A stretch of DNA of 64,000 bases from Apostichopus japonicus (Eukaryota > Echinodermata > Holothuroidea > Aspidochirotida > Stichopodidae). Made by a program: the position numbers and the translations under genes. Below the pieces are notes generated by a model. That model saw only the letters and a list, made by a program, of their open reading frames with translations, searched no databases and had not been told where the DNA came from. This document shows, piece by piece, positions 1 through 13,462 of the stretch (positions are counted from its first letter, which is position 1; each line of letters begins with the position of its first letter). The DNA is taken from positions 15,082,876 through 15,146,875 of the forward strand of contig NC_092567.1 of the NCBI RefSeq assembly GCF_037975245.1, read 5' to 3'.

Positions 1-59
1 CAGATGACGAGTTTCATGCTTTGTGAAATATAGAGTCTCATAATTACATAGCAAAATAT

Positions 60-460
60 TGAGCGAGTTAGACAGTTACCTATCGAGTTAGATATCAAGG
101 TATATAGATATCTAGTTGAATATCAAGTTAGATGTCGAGATATCAAGTCGGATATCGAGTGAGATGTATAGTAAGATATCGAGTGAAGAAAACATCCATT
201 AAATGTCTTAGATATTGCGTTAGTTATCGAGAAAACAAGTCAGATATCGAGGTTTCAAGTTAGATGTCGAGATGCCAAGTTAGATATAGAGTGAGATCTG
301 TTTATAGCTCCATGGTAAGATAAAGCTAAGACGAGTTAGAAAGCATCCATTAAGTATCTTAGTGTGTTAGATATCGAGATATCCAGTCAGATATGGAGAT
401 ATCAAGTCAGATATCGAGTGAGATATATAGTATAGTGTAAATTCGGACAGTATGTTTGAA
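60..460. repeat. Degenerate GATATC-rich satellite
   Basis: Many imperfect copies of about 20 bp around GATATCGAGTTAGATATCAAG. There is a weak higher-order period of about 150 bp: an (A)A(C/G)CATCCATTAA block recurs at 191 and 341. No coding sense. Confidence 0.7.
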
Positions 461-1572
<1,112 letters not shown>

Positions 1573-1573
<1 letters not shown>

Positions 1574-3131
1574 ATTTATATGCCTCAATATATGTATGAA
1601 ATGTTACCCCCTCGCCTCCCTTGCGACTCCGTGTACTACACAAGTCACAAGTCTGCGTAGGTTGTGCTGCCTTACACCTGCACTGTGTAATCTGTAAGGT
1701 GGTTGCCCATGATCGAATGTTATGGACGCAGTCGGTGACGTCACGTTACCAACGGCAATGAAGATGCTTTAACAACATAAATTTCATCCCATGTATCCCA
1801 TCTTGTCAGAAAAGTTAACGTTCGATCATTTCAGACTTAATGTGGGCGGGGCTTAGATATAGTGGGCGTTATCGATACACAATATGCAGGTCTGACCTCT
1901 TGCTTTCACTGGAACAACAGAATAATGATGTTACGGAAGAAGACACACAGCTGTTATTACGTAAATTGATCTGAAATGCTTTCTTTGTTAAAGATATTTT
2001 TATTGTTATGAATATTCATTAACTTAGAGATTATTACTTGGTCTCTCGAATTTCTAGGAGCGAAAAACTGAGATCTCCTTTCCTTTCGCTGACTGTCATA
2101 ACTACTAAATCCTCTTTTGAACAACTGAATACAATACTGTAGCTACTATACGTGTATTACCTTACGACCCTATTATAGGTATTTACAGCCATATACACAA
2201 TTATGCAACTTTATCAATATTGTCGCCCCCCCCTCCCCTCCTCCCAATCCCCATGATAAAATATGAAACTGCAAAACTACTACAGCATTCGGCCTCACTA
2301 TATTGTACATGTCATCTTGATATCCCCTGCCCCTCCCCCCTCACTCTCCTCACCTCACACGCACACATGTTTGGTCATCTATTAGAAAACAAAGTTCAGC
2401 GAAGCAGAAGTCGCTTGGTTTCCATCTTGTTATTCAAGTTTAAGTAGAGTTTAGCACTTTTTATCCCGATTTAACAACGACACGGATGACCATTAACGCC
2501 TTCAATTCGGTCGTGTTGTTAATCACTTCTCTATTGATATCATTAATATACCCTTTTGCACGTCACTTAATCCCTTTCAAATAGTTCAACGATGTGTTAC
2601 ATTCTCCCTTTGATTCCAGAACGGCGTTCAATGATGAACATCTGTGTCGCAAATGCCTATATTTGTACATGACGTGGGAAATAGATGAGATCTTATTTGA
2701 CAAGGGTAAAGCAATATTGAAACGAAATCGTTTTCCCGTTACGAATGATTAAGAGAGGGTGTAATGATGGACAGATATTTCGAAAACAAAATCACTTGGT
2801 TAAAAAAAAAAAGAAAAAAAAAATCACCGTTTTAAATTTTTAGAAGTTTTTTTTATTTATAACGTTCTTTGTGTAAGGTAGTATACTTTAATTAAAATTC
2901 CCCAATCGGCTTGCATAACAAAACAAAAGATCGCTTTGTTTTTTTGTTTTTGGGGGTTTACAACGTAATCGAAAGCCGTTTGTAATTGTTCCTTAAAGTT
3001 GTGGAGGTCTTTTTGCGTTTCATTTTGCGCTGCTACAAGCATAATACAGCTTAAAGGACAACACATTCAAAATTGCTATTCAACTGCACATATAGAAAGA
3101 GGGGGAGAGTGATGTGGAAATGATGAAATAC
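1573..3131. other. Non-coding, no gene seen
   Basis: Ordinary AT-rich sequence with a C-rich patch at 2224-2345 and a TGACGTCA palindrome at 1736-1743. No exon pair with supporting splice sites found. Confidence 0.45.
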
Positions 3132-3187
3132 ATGGGGTCAGGGGAGGGTGGGGAGTGTGGGGAGGGTGGGGGAGGGTGGGGGAGGGG
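3132..3187. repeat. G-rich minisatellite, G-quadruplex candidate
   Basis: Repeated GGGGAGGGTGG-type units with more than four closely spaced runs of three or more G on the + strand. Confidence 0.75.
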
Positions 3188-5094
3188 TTGAACCATGCAG
3201 CGATATCAAAAGTACTGAAAAAGAATGATCCCTATTACATTAATTAAAAATTAAACTTTAGGCCTATTTATATAACTCTGTCTACATGTTATTCGTAGAT
3301 AAACCCTTGCTCTTAGTGTAAAGAAAAGAGTTTTAGTCTTTGTGCTATCTTGATATGAGTGGATGTACTCAATAAATCTCACCGGGCAGGTTGACTCTCC
3401 ATTCCTCCTCTGACCCTTTCCCCTTACTTTGACCCAGCCATGGACCCTTTTTTATCCTCATTTCTGTTAACTTTTCTAGTAAAAAGGTGATATGATATCC
3501 TTGTTAGTATCAGAGTAACTTTTTACGAACAGCAAAAACAAAAGCTTCAATTAAGTTACTTCAAGTAACCAAAGTTTTCTCATTGAGTTTGTTCATTTTC
3601 AGAAGAAATTTCGCTGTTAAAATTTCATGAAAATTGCCATTTATTGGCTGAATTAGATTCTTTAAATTATAAATTTGGCATTTTAAACGGGCCTGGATTC
3701 TAACTATACGCTTAACTTGAAGACTAATGCAGATAACCTTTAAAGCAGTATACTGCGTTTGAAATTGTCACCATCAAGTACCACTTTTCTTTTACATTGA
3801 AAGGAAAGACTTGGAAACAAAAATACGCCAAGGTATATAACGCTAGGGAAGACCAAAACTATGGCAGCATTAAATTTAAGAAATTTTAGCAAAATATTAT
3901 TCTTCAACTTTTGTGGGACACACTTCTTATATTTAGTACGAATGAAAACAGCTATAAAAAATATCTTAAGTAGGAGTGCTTTAACAGTAACCTTAGATAT
4001 CTTATTTAGAACAAGAGGTATTAGTCTGAGTATTAACTGACTTGTTCAGAAATGATGAAATTAAATAGTTTCCATACACTCAATGCAAGCTTTACATCCT
4101 TAGAATTAAAGTTTGGGTTCGTTCTCACCTCTTAAAAATACCGACATGTTCAATGTACTTTTGTAGATAGGACAGATAAGTTCGTTTCACATTTTTGTTT
4201 CCACACAAGAAAAAAAAAAGGTAAATACCGATTGAAAACATTTCCGGACATCTGTGAGCAAGAATCTTTTTCCCCCTTTGTATATTGTGAAATTAAATGA
4301 GCAAAATAAAAAAGTACACAGATTTTTACCAAATTTGCCCATAGTAAACTAAATTGAGCCGCAGCTGTTGCATAATCAATAATCACTATATTTGCTGACA
4401 AAAAACCCGAATCAGCCTTTATAAGCTTTTATTGAGTTTTATAACGCCTGACTTTAATTACTTGTTTATTTAGCGTTGATAGACGTTGAATAAGATCCCT
4501 TTTTATCAGGGTAATATCGTTTCGTAAAGACAACGTGTGTGAAAAGTTCTACATAATTATATGCACGATTGTCGGAAACAAATACCAGTATGAAAATAAT
4601 AGTAGTGATTTAATTATGTTATTTTTTCTTGTAACTAAAGCAGGTTTAATGGGTTGCATTCACTTCGTTCCAATAACATTGTAGTTTTATTGTAAAATTT
4701 GAATTTAAATTGTAGAATTTAATTTCAACATTATTATATATCTAACCTATTTAAACGTCATCTTTATTTTTACTTTTATGATTAAATTTTAAAATCAGGT
4801 AGGTGGGGGTGTGGAGGGGGGGGGGCTCCCTCCTGTTTGGTATTTTGGAGAACCAATATAAGCAGAACAGCCTAGAAGTATTTTGTTGTCTCTTTCCTAA
4901 ATATTGAAAATCTCAACTAAAATGTTTCCGACTTAATATTACTCTCAAATTAATATTTATTTATATTAAAATAATTAATATAACCGTATTCACAGTGGTG
5001 TGAACAGGATTTCAAGGGTAGGAGCTGGGGGGATGCTAAACATTCCCCGACTGATTTAGGGAGGGACATTAATCTCTATGGAAGGACCAGAATC
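3188..5094. other. Non-coding, no gene seen
   Basis: AT-rich, with one G8-10 tract near 4817. Open frames are short and without recognisable domains. Confidence 0.45.
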
Positions 5095-5320
5095 GTATTA
5101 AGGATTTGATTAAGGAATGTAAGGTTCCTGTGGGTCACCGACTCCCATGTAGTAGGGATGAAGAGATAAAGGGGAACGGCAATGGAGATAAAGTGCCTCG
5201 CCCTAGGACACAACGTAATGATCTGGCCAGGGCTCGAACCCACAGGTTCTGGCCAGGGCTCGAACTTTTGATCACAAATCCACTGCCTCAACCACTTGAC
5301 CACAACGCTCTCACTTGTGT
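5095..5320 (-). mobile_element. tRNA-derived SINE with duplicated B box
   Basis: On the minus strand: an A-box-like GTGGTCAAGTGGTTGAGGCA (5284-5303), then two B boxes, AGTTCGAGCCC and GGTTCGAGCCC, inside an exact 18-bp duplication (5222-5239 and 5248-5265; period 26). A body with TGTGTCCTAGGGCGAGGCAC follows. That last motif resembles one I recall from SINEs of marine invertebrates (from memory). Non-coding; Pol III type promoter. Confidence 0.65.
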
Positions 5321-6170
5321 AATTATGTATATCAGAACCAGTAATACTTCATTCTATTACACTCATCTTTATTCATGACTGTCGTTTACATAATGTTTTG
5401 TTGTTCGATGATGGAAGAAGTAGATGGAAATGTTGTTGATAACATTATGAAACTGTTTAACCTTACCTAAAACTACCGCCTTTTTCAACAATAACGAACT
5501 TAAGATCCCCCGTGAAATATATTTCAATATGACAAGAAAGAAAACTGATTAATGTCACCTCTCGAGGCACTATGGCAATAAAACTTGGATAAATTTAAAT
5601 TACAGCCCTCTTGTATATTATCTGAGACGAAATCAACTCCCTAACTGTAAAAAGGGGAGCGAGTAAGGGGAGATGGTCTTTTCCCCCTGTTCTATTCTAA
5701 TAAAAATGCTATGACACAAGGTTATGAAAATTTCTGGTTTAATTCTTCATTAAATTGTTTTGCTTTTTATGAAATCTCTCATATTTCATTTGTTTCAATA
5801 ATCGCACGTGACCACAAACATTTTTCCTACATTTCTTCTAATCCTTTCATTTCTGTAATCCCGACTGCTGACGACCAGACAGCGGTCACTGCATTTTTGT
5901 AAAAATTTTGAAGATTTTAGACTTAATATTCTTGCTCATTAGTTTTTAATTATAGTCCCACTATTAATGCGTTTTATTACATATGTTGGTCAACCGTATA
6001 TACCACACGATATGTCTGAACAGAGACTCAACGATAAAATCAATACTGTAAAATCAAAGTTCAAGTTTACCTCCCTTAAGCCGAATAGGACTTTCCAGCA
6101 AACATCCCCGTCCCCCACTGCCCGCGCCCCTTCCGTCTTGTCTCTCCTCTTTCTCACCCACCCACGCCGA
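5321..6170. other. Non-coding, no gene seen
   Basis: AT-rich spacer between the SINE and the C-rich minisatellite; a CACGTG E-box near 5805. Confidence 0.4.
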
Positions 6171-6612
6171 CTCCTATAGACCCACCCACGCCCACTTCCT
6201 TATACCCACCTACGCCCACTTCCCTTTACCCATCATGCCTATTACCATATACCCACCCATGTCCACTTCCCTATACCCACCATGCCCACTCCCTATACCT
6301 ACCATGCCCACTCCCTATACCCATCCACGCCCACTCCCTATACCCATCCACGCCCACTCCCCTATACCCACCAGCGCCCACTCTCCTATACCACTCATGC
6401 CCACTATCCTACACCCACTACACCCACTATCATACACCCACTGTGCCCACTCCCCTATACCCACCCATGCCCACCCCCTATACCCACCCATGCCCACTCC
6501 CCTATACCCTCCCATGCCCACTCCCCTTTACCCACCCATGCCCACTCCCTATACCCATCCATGCCCACTCCCCTATACCCACCCATACCCACTCCACTAT
6601 ACCCACCCATGA
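6171..6612. repeat. C-rich 23/24-bp minisatellite
   Basis: About 18 units of the form CCCACTCCCCTATACC-CACC-CATG. The + strand is almost free of G. Because 24 is a multiple of three, several Pro/Thr/His-rich frames stay open on + and a Gly-rich one on -; these are not genes. Confidence 0.9.
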
Positions 6613-7084
6613 TCATTCCATTTCGTCTTCCGAGATACCAAGTCTTCTAAACTTCTTTATAATAATACAAAAATGAAATATTGATACAGAACAAAAAAGA
6701 GGATCATTATAACGTTTTTTTTTTCTTCCTTCAATCTTTTATTGCACTTCCCCATTTCCAGTAAGATTACAAAATATACATTTTATTTTGGCTTTCCTTT
6801 TCAGCGCGTTAGGGAAGACCATAAATTGCAGATCAATTTTTAATAAGTTAAAAAATAATAATAATAATACAAAATACTATTAACATTTTTAAGTTAACAT
6901 GTCAAACGGTCACGTTCGAACGGTTATTATTGCCTTAGACTTACGAGTGACGTCATGATAGTTTGAATCAGTATGAAAAAGACACTGAGGAGTTTATTAT
7001 AAAGGCGATAGTCGTATAAAAAATATAAAGATTTGTCGAAAAAATGTAGAACACTTTTAATGCACTAAAAACCTTTTATTGTTA
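6613..7084. other. Spacer, no gene seen
   Basis: AT-rich, with a TGACGTCA palindrome at 6948-6955. Confidence 0.4.
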
Positions 7085-7862
7085 ACGCAATGGTATCGTT
7101 GCGAACACAACTTTCCTATGAAGTTGTTATGAAGTCGTGACATCGTTGTGATATTGTTGTGGTAACGTTGTGGTCTTGTTTCTGTGATGTTTTGATAATG
7201 TTGTAGTCCCGTTGTGGTATTGTAATAACATCGTTGTGATATTGTTGTGGTAGCGTTGTGGTCTTGTTTCTGTAGTGCTGTTATAATGTTATGGTCGCGT
7301 TGTGGTATTGTAGTGGCATCGTTGTGATAATGTTGAGTTTAGCGTTGTTGAATCGTTGTGATATTGTTGTGGTCGCGTTGTGGTATTGTAATAACATCGT
7401 TGTGATATTGTTGTGGTAGCGTTGTGGTCTTGTTTCTGTAGTGCTGTTATAATGTTATGGTCGCGTTGTGGTATTGTAGTGGCATCGTTGTGATAATGTT
7501 GAGTTTAGCGTTGTTGAATCGTTGTGATATTGTTGTGGTCGCGTTGTGGTATTGTAATAACATCGTTGTGATATTGTTGTGGTAGCGTTGTGGTCTTGTT
7601 TCTGTAGTGCTGTTATAATGTTATGGTCGCGTTGTGGTATTGTAGTGGCATCGTTGTGATAATGTTGAGTTTAGCGTTGTTGAATCGTTGTGGTATTGTT
7701 GTGGTCGCGTTGTGGTATTGTAATAACATCGTTGTGATATTGTTGTGGTAACGTTATGGTCTTGTTTCTGTAATGCTGTTATAATGTTGTGGTCGCGTTG
7801 TGGTATTGTAGTGGCATTGTTGTGATAATGTTGTTGTATTGGTGTAGTACTGTTGTGGCAGC
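7085..7862. repeat. G/T-rich minisatellite with 166-bp higher-order repeat
   Basis: Built from GTTGTGGTATTGT-like subunits of about 12-15 bp. The landmark TGTAATAACATCG recurs at 7221, 7387, 7553 and 7719, exactly 166 bp apart. Units 1-3 are near-identical (one change noted in unit 3); unit 4 is diverged. The + strand is nearly devoid of C. Confidence 0.92.
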
Positions 7863-8999
7863 GTCACTACTTGGACTTTATAGGGACCTTGTGTGTTTGA
7901 AAACGTTAACTTTCTTTTCATGCAATATCTTCAAAACAGTAATAAAGTTCGTTTTTCGGTCGGTTTAGGTTTACAAGAGATGTTAACATTAAGACTTGGA
8001 GAAAGTAAACGTACTTTTGTCTGAAAGAACATGATTTTATAATACAATGAGCACGACTTAAACAATTAGCCTACCACACTCTGACAACAGAAGCTCATAG
8101 GCCTAGCCTTATTTGCATGTAGACTCTAAGCGAACGTTGTCGTTGTCATGAAAGCTCTTCACTTTTATAAGTTACGTAACATTTGGACGTTAAGTGATTG
8201 ACTTCGGACAGAATAATGCACTGTACGGACATATGGGTCAACCTCGTGAATATGAAGATGTTTCTTACACATTTAGTGCTAATTACATACAAACCCAACC
8301 AAGCATTGATTCAGAAATTACGTAGGAAAACTTTTCTACTTTTCTGGGCCTAAAATAACATGTTTACAATCGGTATTACAATTTTGTTCAGGACAAGATT
8401 TTGCGAAATGCCCGAGAGAGCTTGGTTGAAGCAGTCCAAAAGGACATGTTTGGATGAGTTAAAATGAAGATATTCTTTTTCATTATAGAGTTTTCATTTC
8501 CTATATTTGATATGGAAATTCCTTTGATCCAGATTTATGTGACGTATAACAGCAAACCGGTATACATTCATTTTATTTGTTTGCACGTTGAAATACGCAG
8601 ATTGAATTGATAAAATACGTCAGTTTTGTATTTAAATTAGCTCTCGATGTGGCCATATTTTAAGTGAGGGATATAGCTATCCCTATTTTGCTCCAACATG
8701 AAGACATAACTATTCGGATTACAAGTCAATATAATGCGGAGTAATTCCATCACAGTAAAAAAACAGCATTAGAGGTATGCAACGTGATTTGTATAAAAAC
8801 AAAACCCCAGGTAACGATGGAATTTGAGTGGGATGGAAACAAAATCGAAGGAATTTTAATTAATGGGCGCTGCTCAAAAAAACAAAGAGGTTATAGTGAA
8901 AAAAAACGCTGCTACATTGTTAAATAACCCACTAGCGGGTTTACGTAATATGTAATTGCGTGACGTTTATTATGTATAGGCCTATATACCATAGGTTTA
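7863..8999. other. Non-coding, no gene seen
   Basis: Ordinary AT-rich DNA between the G/T array and the AGT repeat. Confidence 0.4.
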
Positions 9000-9132
9000 G
9001 TATTAGTAGTACTACTAGTAGTAGTTGTTGTAGTAGTAGTAGTAGCAGAAACAGTAGTAGTACTAATAGTAGAAATAGTAGTAGTAGTACTACTACTAGT
9101 TGTAGTAGCACGGTAGTACTAGTAGTAGTCAA
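9000..9132. repeat. Imperfect (AGT)n repeat
   Basis: AGT/ACT trinucleotides with interruptions, about 130 bp, lying beyond the proposed Dbx polyadenylation site. It gives Ser-rich and Leu/Val-rich artefact frames. Confidence 0.9.
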
Positions 9133-9296
9133 CGCTCGGTAAACAAGAGGCCTATACCTATATCCTAACGGTTAATTTCATACATCATCTGACTACAGCC
9201 TTTGTCTTGCTTTAATACCAAGTATTCCAATTGATTATAATGATAAACGTGCTAGCCAGACTTATTAACTGTGTGCTCTATGCTGGAGGGATCATA

Positions 9297-9302
9297 TTTA
9301 TT
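9297..9302 (-). terminator. Candidate polyadenylation signal for Dbx
   Basis: AATAAA on the minus strand, about 525 nt beyond the Dbx stop codon. It is the first canonical hexamer I found downstream of the stop. AATAAA is common by chance in AT-rich DNA, so the 3' end is unproven. Another AATAAA lies at 8966-8971. Confidence 0.3.
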
Positions 9303-9825
9303 ATAGCCACACTATGGGTTCTACGATTTGTTTCATTTATGTTTTGTGAGTGCTGAATTGCAACAAACACTTTATGCAAGATTTTCAAACGAGTTCAGGG
9401 TAAATAGCAAGACAGAGACAGTTTACATCATCAACCTTAAATTAAAGGACTTTTAGCATTTTCAACTTCTAATTTCAAAAAAGTGCTTCTTTCTCATGAA
9501 ATAGGCATACGTAAGAAAATTAAACTCCGGACAAACTTTTGGTACTCGAAGCAAGTATGACAACGAGAGCTAAAGACAGATATGAAACAGATCGCGCCCT
9601 GAACAAGGGTTATTTGTAACAGGATTCTGAACATGTTGCCATGGAGATATCGAGTCCTAGAAAAGACGAAGATGTTTCTCTTGTTGGTGAGGGTAAGTCA
9701 ACCAAATTCTAAGACTATTTTCTTTCCTCTTCTGTCATTCGTTGGATAATTTTAGTCGGTGTCTTTTATCTGTCTATCTCTAATATCTGACCGTTGCATT
9801 ATGAACTTTGACCTTTGGCCCCACT

Positions 9826-10179
9826 CTAATCAATGACGTCAATTTCTGTATCGCCATGCTCTGAGAGAGCTTCCTCGTGAGTTCCACTGCTAGATGTTGA
9901 ATTCATATGATCCGTTTCCTCATTATTATTCATGAGGGGGCTGGAACAAGAACTACTGCTCGGTGACTCCGCCCCTTCCTTTTCATTCTCCTCGAGTCCA
10001 ACAATATGAGCAATACAACTTGGCGGATGAGCTCCGGGAGTTTCACCTACGTCACTGAGATCTGGGTTCGGATTTGACTTGTTAGGAAGAGTACTTTCGC
10101 GTGTTCCGCCGGAAGAAAGAAGTTCCCGCTCTTTCGAATTTCTCCATTTCATTCTCCGATTTTGAAACCATATTTTCAC
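9826..10179 (-). CDS. Dbx: Dbx coding exon 4 (recognition helix, acidic tail, stop)
   Basis: Begins immediately after a TTTCAACAG acceptor with VKIWFQNRRMKWRN (homeodomain residues 45-58). It continues through KERELLSSGG, then TLPNKSNPNPDLSDVG, the Dbx-specific block just after the homeodomain. A Ser- and Glu-rich tail follows and ends SEHGDTEIDVID, then TAG. Vertebrate DBX1 also has an acidic C-terminus ending EEITVS. The exon reads from GTG (Val), so it is an internal exon, not a separate start. The codons for the last residues contain a perfect TGACGTCA palindrome at 9834-9841. Confidence 0.96.
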   Translation of the reverse strand: MKIWFQNRRMKWRNSKERELLSSGGTRESTLPNKSNPNPDLSDVGETPGAHPPSCIAHIVGLEENEKEGAESPSSSSCSSPLMNNNEETDHMNSTSSSGTHEEALSEHGDTEIDVID

Positions 10180-12780
10180 CTGTTGAAAGAAAAATTAAAA
10201 AGAAAAATTAAAGAAAAATTGTGACGCAATATCAAACCTATGATTACATATGCTGAATTTTCTCAGCTTTTGACAATTATGTCGTTTGCCCAATTTTTGT
10301 TCGCGTTGTTTTCTCTTTAATAGCTTTTCTTTTCCACTGAACTCGGTACGCCATCATCCTAATCACGTGATCAAAGTTCCGAAGAACGGAAACTCGCTGA
10401 GAATGTTTAACTCTATCAGTTCGGGGACATAACGTTATTTTGTTTTTGTTTATGTGCCCAGACGCATCTTCTTCGGTCATTTTTCTTTAAAAAATGTAGA
10501 TATTTTGTTGTCAACAATGGGACTAAACACAGATATTTAATATACTTTGTTAATCGCGGTCACATATTATGCTGTCAACAAGCCTACATTAAAATTGAAA
10601 TTCACATGAGGGGTATCCCCAGAGGGGAAGGGAGGGAGAGGGGTATGGGTTATAGTATCCAGAGGGGAAAGGGAGGGCGGGGGGGGGTTATAATATCGTA
10701 TGGAAGCTTTAAAACGCGATATGTTCTATACATAGTTAACGGAGATTGCCAGTGTGCCGCCCTTTGTAGGAAAGGCGCTCTAAGATGAAAAATAGCTCCA
10801 CCACTTTTAACTAAAGGGATATGCTCCAGTATCTAGTACCCTCTTTTCCCCACTTATTACGACATTTAATCACAAATTTGTTGTGAAAACAGTGTTCCGA
10901 AAAACAGTACTTAAAATTTAAAATCTGTGAACACATTTACCCTTATAATGCTCAATTACCACGCGAGCACATTGATTATATTTGGCAACACAAAGAGATA
11001 TACCACATACGCAAAACATAATAACATGAAATATATAAACGTGCCAGATACCTAATGTTAATTTGAATGATAACCTTTGACCCCCCCCCCCCCCACCCAC
11101 CCGCCAAAAAAATAATAATAGATAAAAGAGAATGCCGTTCTTGTTAGAATATCATAGAAATTATCAGAATTATCCTTAATATCAGTTACTTTATAAGAGA
11201 TAAGATCTGTTTCATAATGATCTGTTTCGAGTTTTATGGCTCTTAACTTTTATGATAAACCTTATCTGATAATCAAACGACACGAGGTGTTAGCAGTCTA
11301 CTGTTATCGTGAGAGATATCTTCATAGTCGGGTTGTTCCCGGTATACTAGTGCAGCTATATATAATTGGGTCATTTACCAATATATATATTTCCAGCCTT
11401 TATATTTCTCAATTATCTCCGCCGTTATTCGTTAAGTGGCATCTCATCATACAATATATTTTTATGAGCTTTTCGCCTCGGGCTATGACATCACAATTGA
11501 CCCACGTATAATTTGCAATGTGTACACACAGCACAGGTTTGAAATCGTATTTTGCTTTTCTGTTGAGAAGATTTCATAACAAAAAGAATCCATTGTTCAT
11601 GATTTCCTCGATAGTTCGGTACGCAATGCTTAAAGTTTGATATATATATATATATATATATCTACGCACCTCATTATCATATGAGTTAGACAACTATATT
11701 TAAAGGTTGTCAGTATAGGCTATAAATTATAGCACGCTATAATTGCTAGAAGTTTTGAGGTCTCTACTCTCAAAATTTTTCTCAGACATTTCTAAGGAAC
11801 AGACAAAATGACTGAATGTGCCAGTGAGGAAAATTTCCTCCAATGTTGTAATAAAAACAGTTTAAGAATTTTGACGAAAGGTGACCATATTTGAATATCT
11901 AGCATATTTGGGGCCAATACAGCATATCACTAAGGGGAGATACGATACGAAGCAAAAAGCTTTTAATCAGCAACAGAATGGTTTTCCTTCGCATATGTCC
12001 TTCACTAATTCCCTCTCTATATATAGATATTTGCGAGCGAAGAAGCATATATATTCATTACACAAACAATGGTTTATTTGAATATTCATTTCTAATTAAG
12101 AAATCTTTCTCTTAAAATTTTGGCTTACATCCTCGTCATTTGCATACGAACAATAGTCTTTTGTTGTGGTTATGAGCCAATTTTAGAGATATAACACTCC
12201 AATACACATGCATATTAAATAATTGCTTTTTAATGGAATTATAGCAGCTACGGTATATATACATATGAAATTATTTGAGGGTGAGAGCATGGCGGAGTAT
12301 GTTCTTGGCGAACGTAACAATATTATCAATGGTATCTCCAAATTGCTAGATAAGGCTAAAATGGTCACACTCCTTTAAAGTTTCCAGTTGCACTCTGAAT
12401 TTCGATATAAAGTCTCTCTCACCTCCAGACGTACCCTCAATTGAAGACCTATTTCACCCCTCCCCTGTAATTTTTGTTTTATCTGGTTAAATATAATAGA
12501 CATTTAGACCATTAACTGTAAGTTTCTCTGTCAACAAAGTCATAATAAACAGCTCTAAGGAAGATTAGGAAGGCAGATCCATTTTTACTGCTAAATGATT
12601 CAAAGATAATGAAAGACACATTTTGTGATCCACTTGACCTAATTTATGATTGATCAAAGTCACGAAGGAAGGTCAGGATTTCTTTAAATTCATAAAATAG
12701 CTCTTTACCAGTTTAACAATGTATAACTATTAAAGCAGGTTTTAAGTTGATTTAAAAATATATATATATATATATATATA

Positions 12781-12858
<78 letters not shown>

Positions 12859-13394
12859 TCAAGGGGAGGGGGGGGGGTTAAGTTAACAATATACCAATGA
12901 CGTAGTGTTATTCATACTGAGATGTATAACAAGTGAAATAATGTAATAAAAGTTGAAAACTAGCTGCAAACTTTGTCAACTTCAAATATTGTTATCTCGA
13001 AAAACAAAATTTCCCCAAGGGTCTTAGAATATGATCCTTTTTCATATTTCATCTGGACTATCCTTCTAAATCAGAAAGAACTTCGTTTCAAAGAATCGAC
13101 TTACCTGAGAATCTTTCAAGCCTAGCTTTGCCGCGAGTTTCTTCCTATCCGGTTTGCTTATGTATTTCTGTTGCTGAAATTTCTTCTCCAATCCTTTTCT
13201 CTGAGCGTCTGAGAATACAGCTCTCCTTAGCATACCTCGTCTTGGTTTGCCTCGTGTCGTCCCTGGCCAGGGAAATGTCCCTGGGACGGGGATGACGCTG
13301 GACGGAGCGACTAAGGATAAATAAATAAAGAACGAAACACGTAATGTATAATATGGAAAAGAGATATAGACGAAAGCGGTATCTATTGTATAGG

Positions 13395-13462
<68 letters not shown>

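Noticed and set aside
6235-6676. Proline/threonine/histidine-rich repeat protein frames
   Set aside because: 24-bp minisatellite divisible by three keeps frames open; no start context, splice sites or conserved flanks.
10177-10179. GTG as an alternative start of a short homeobox protein
   Set aside because: It is the first codon after a splice acceptor (homeodomain Val45), not a start.
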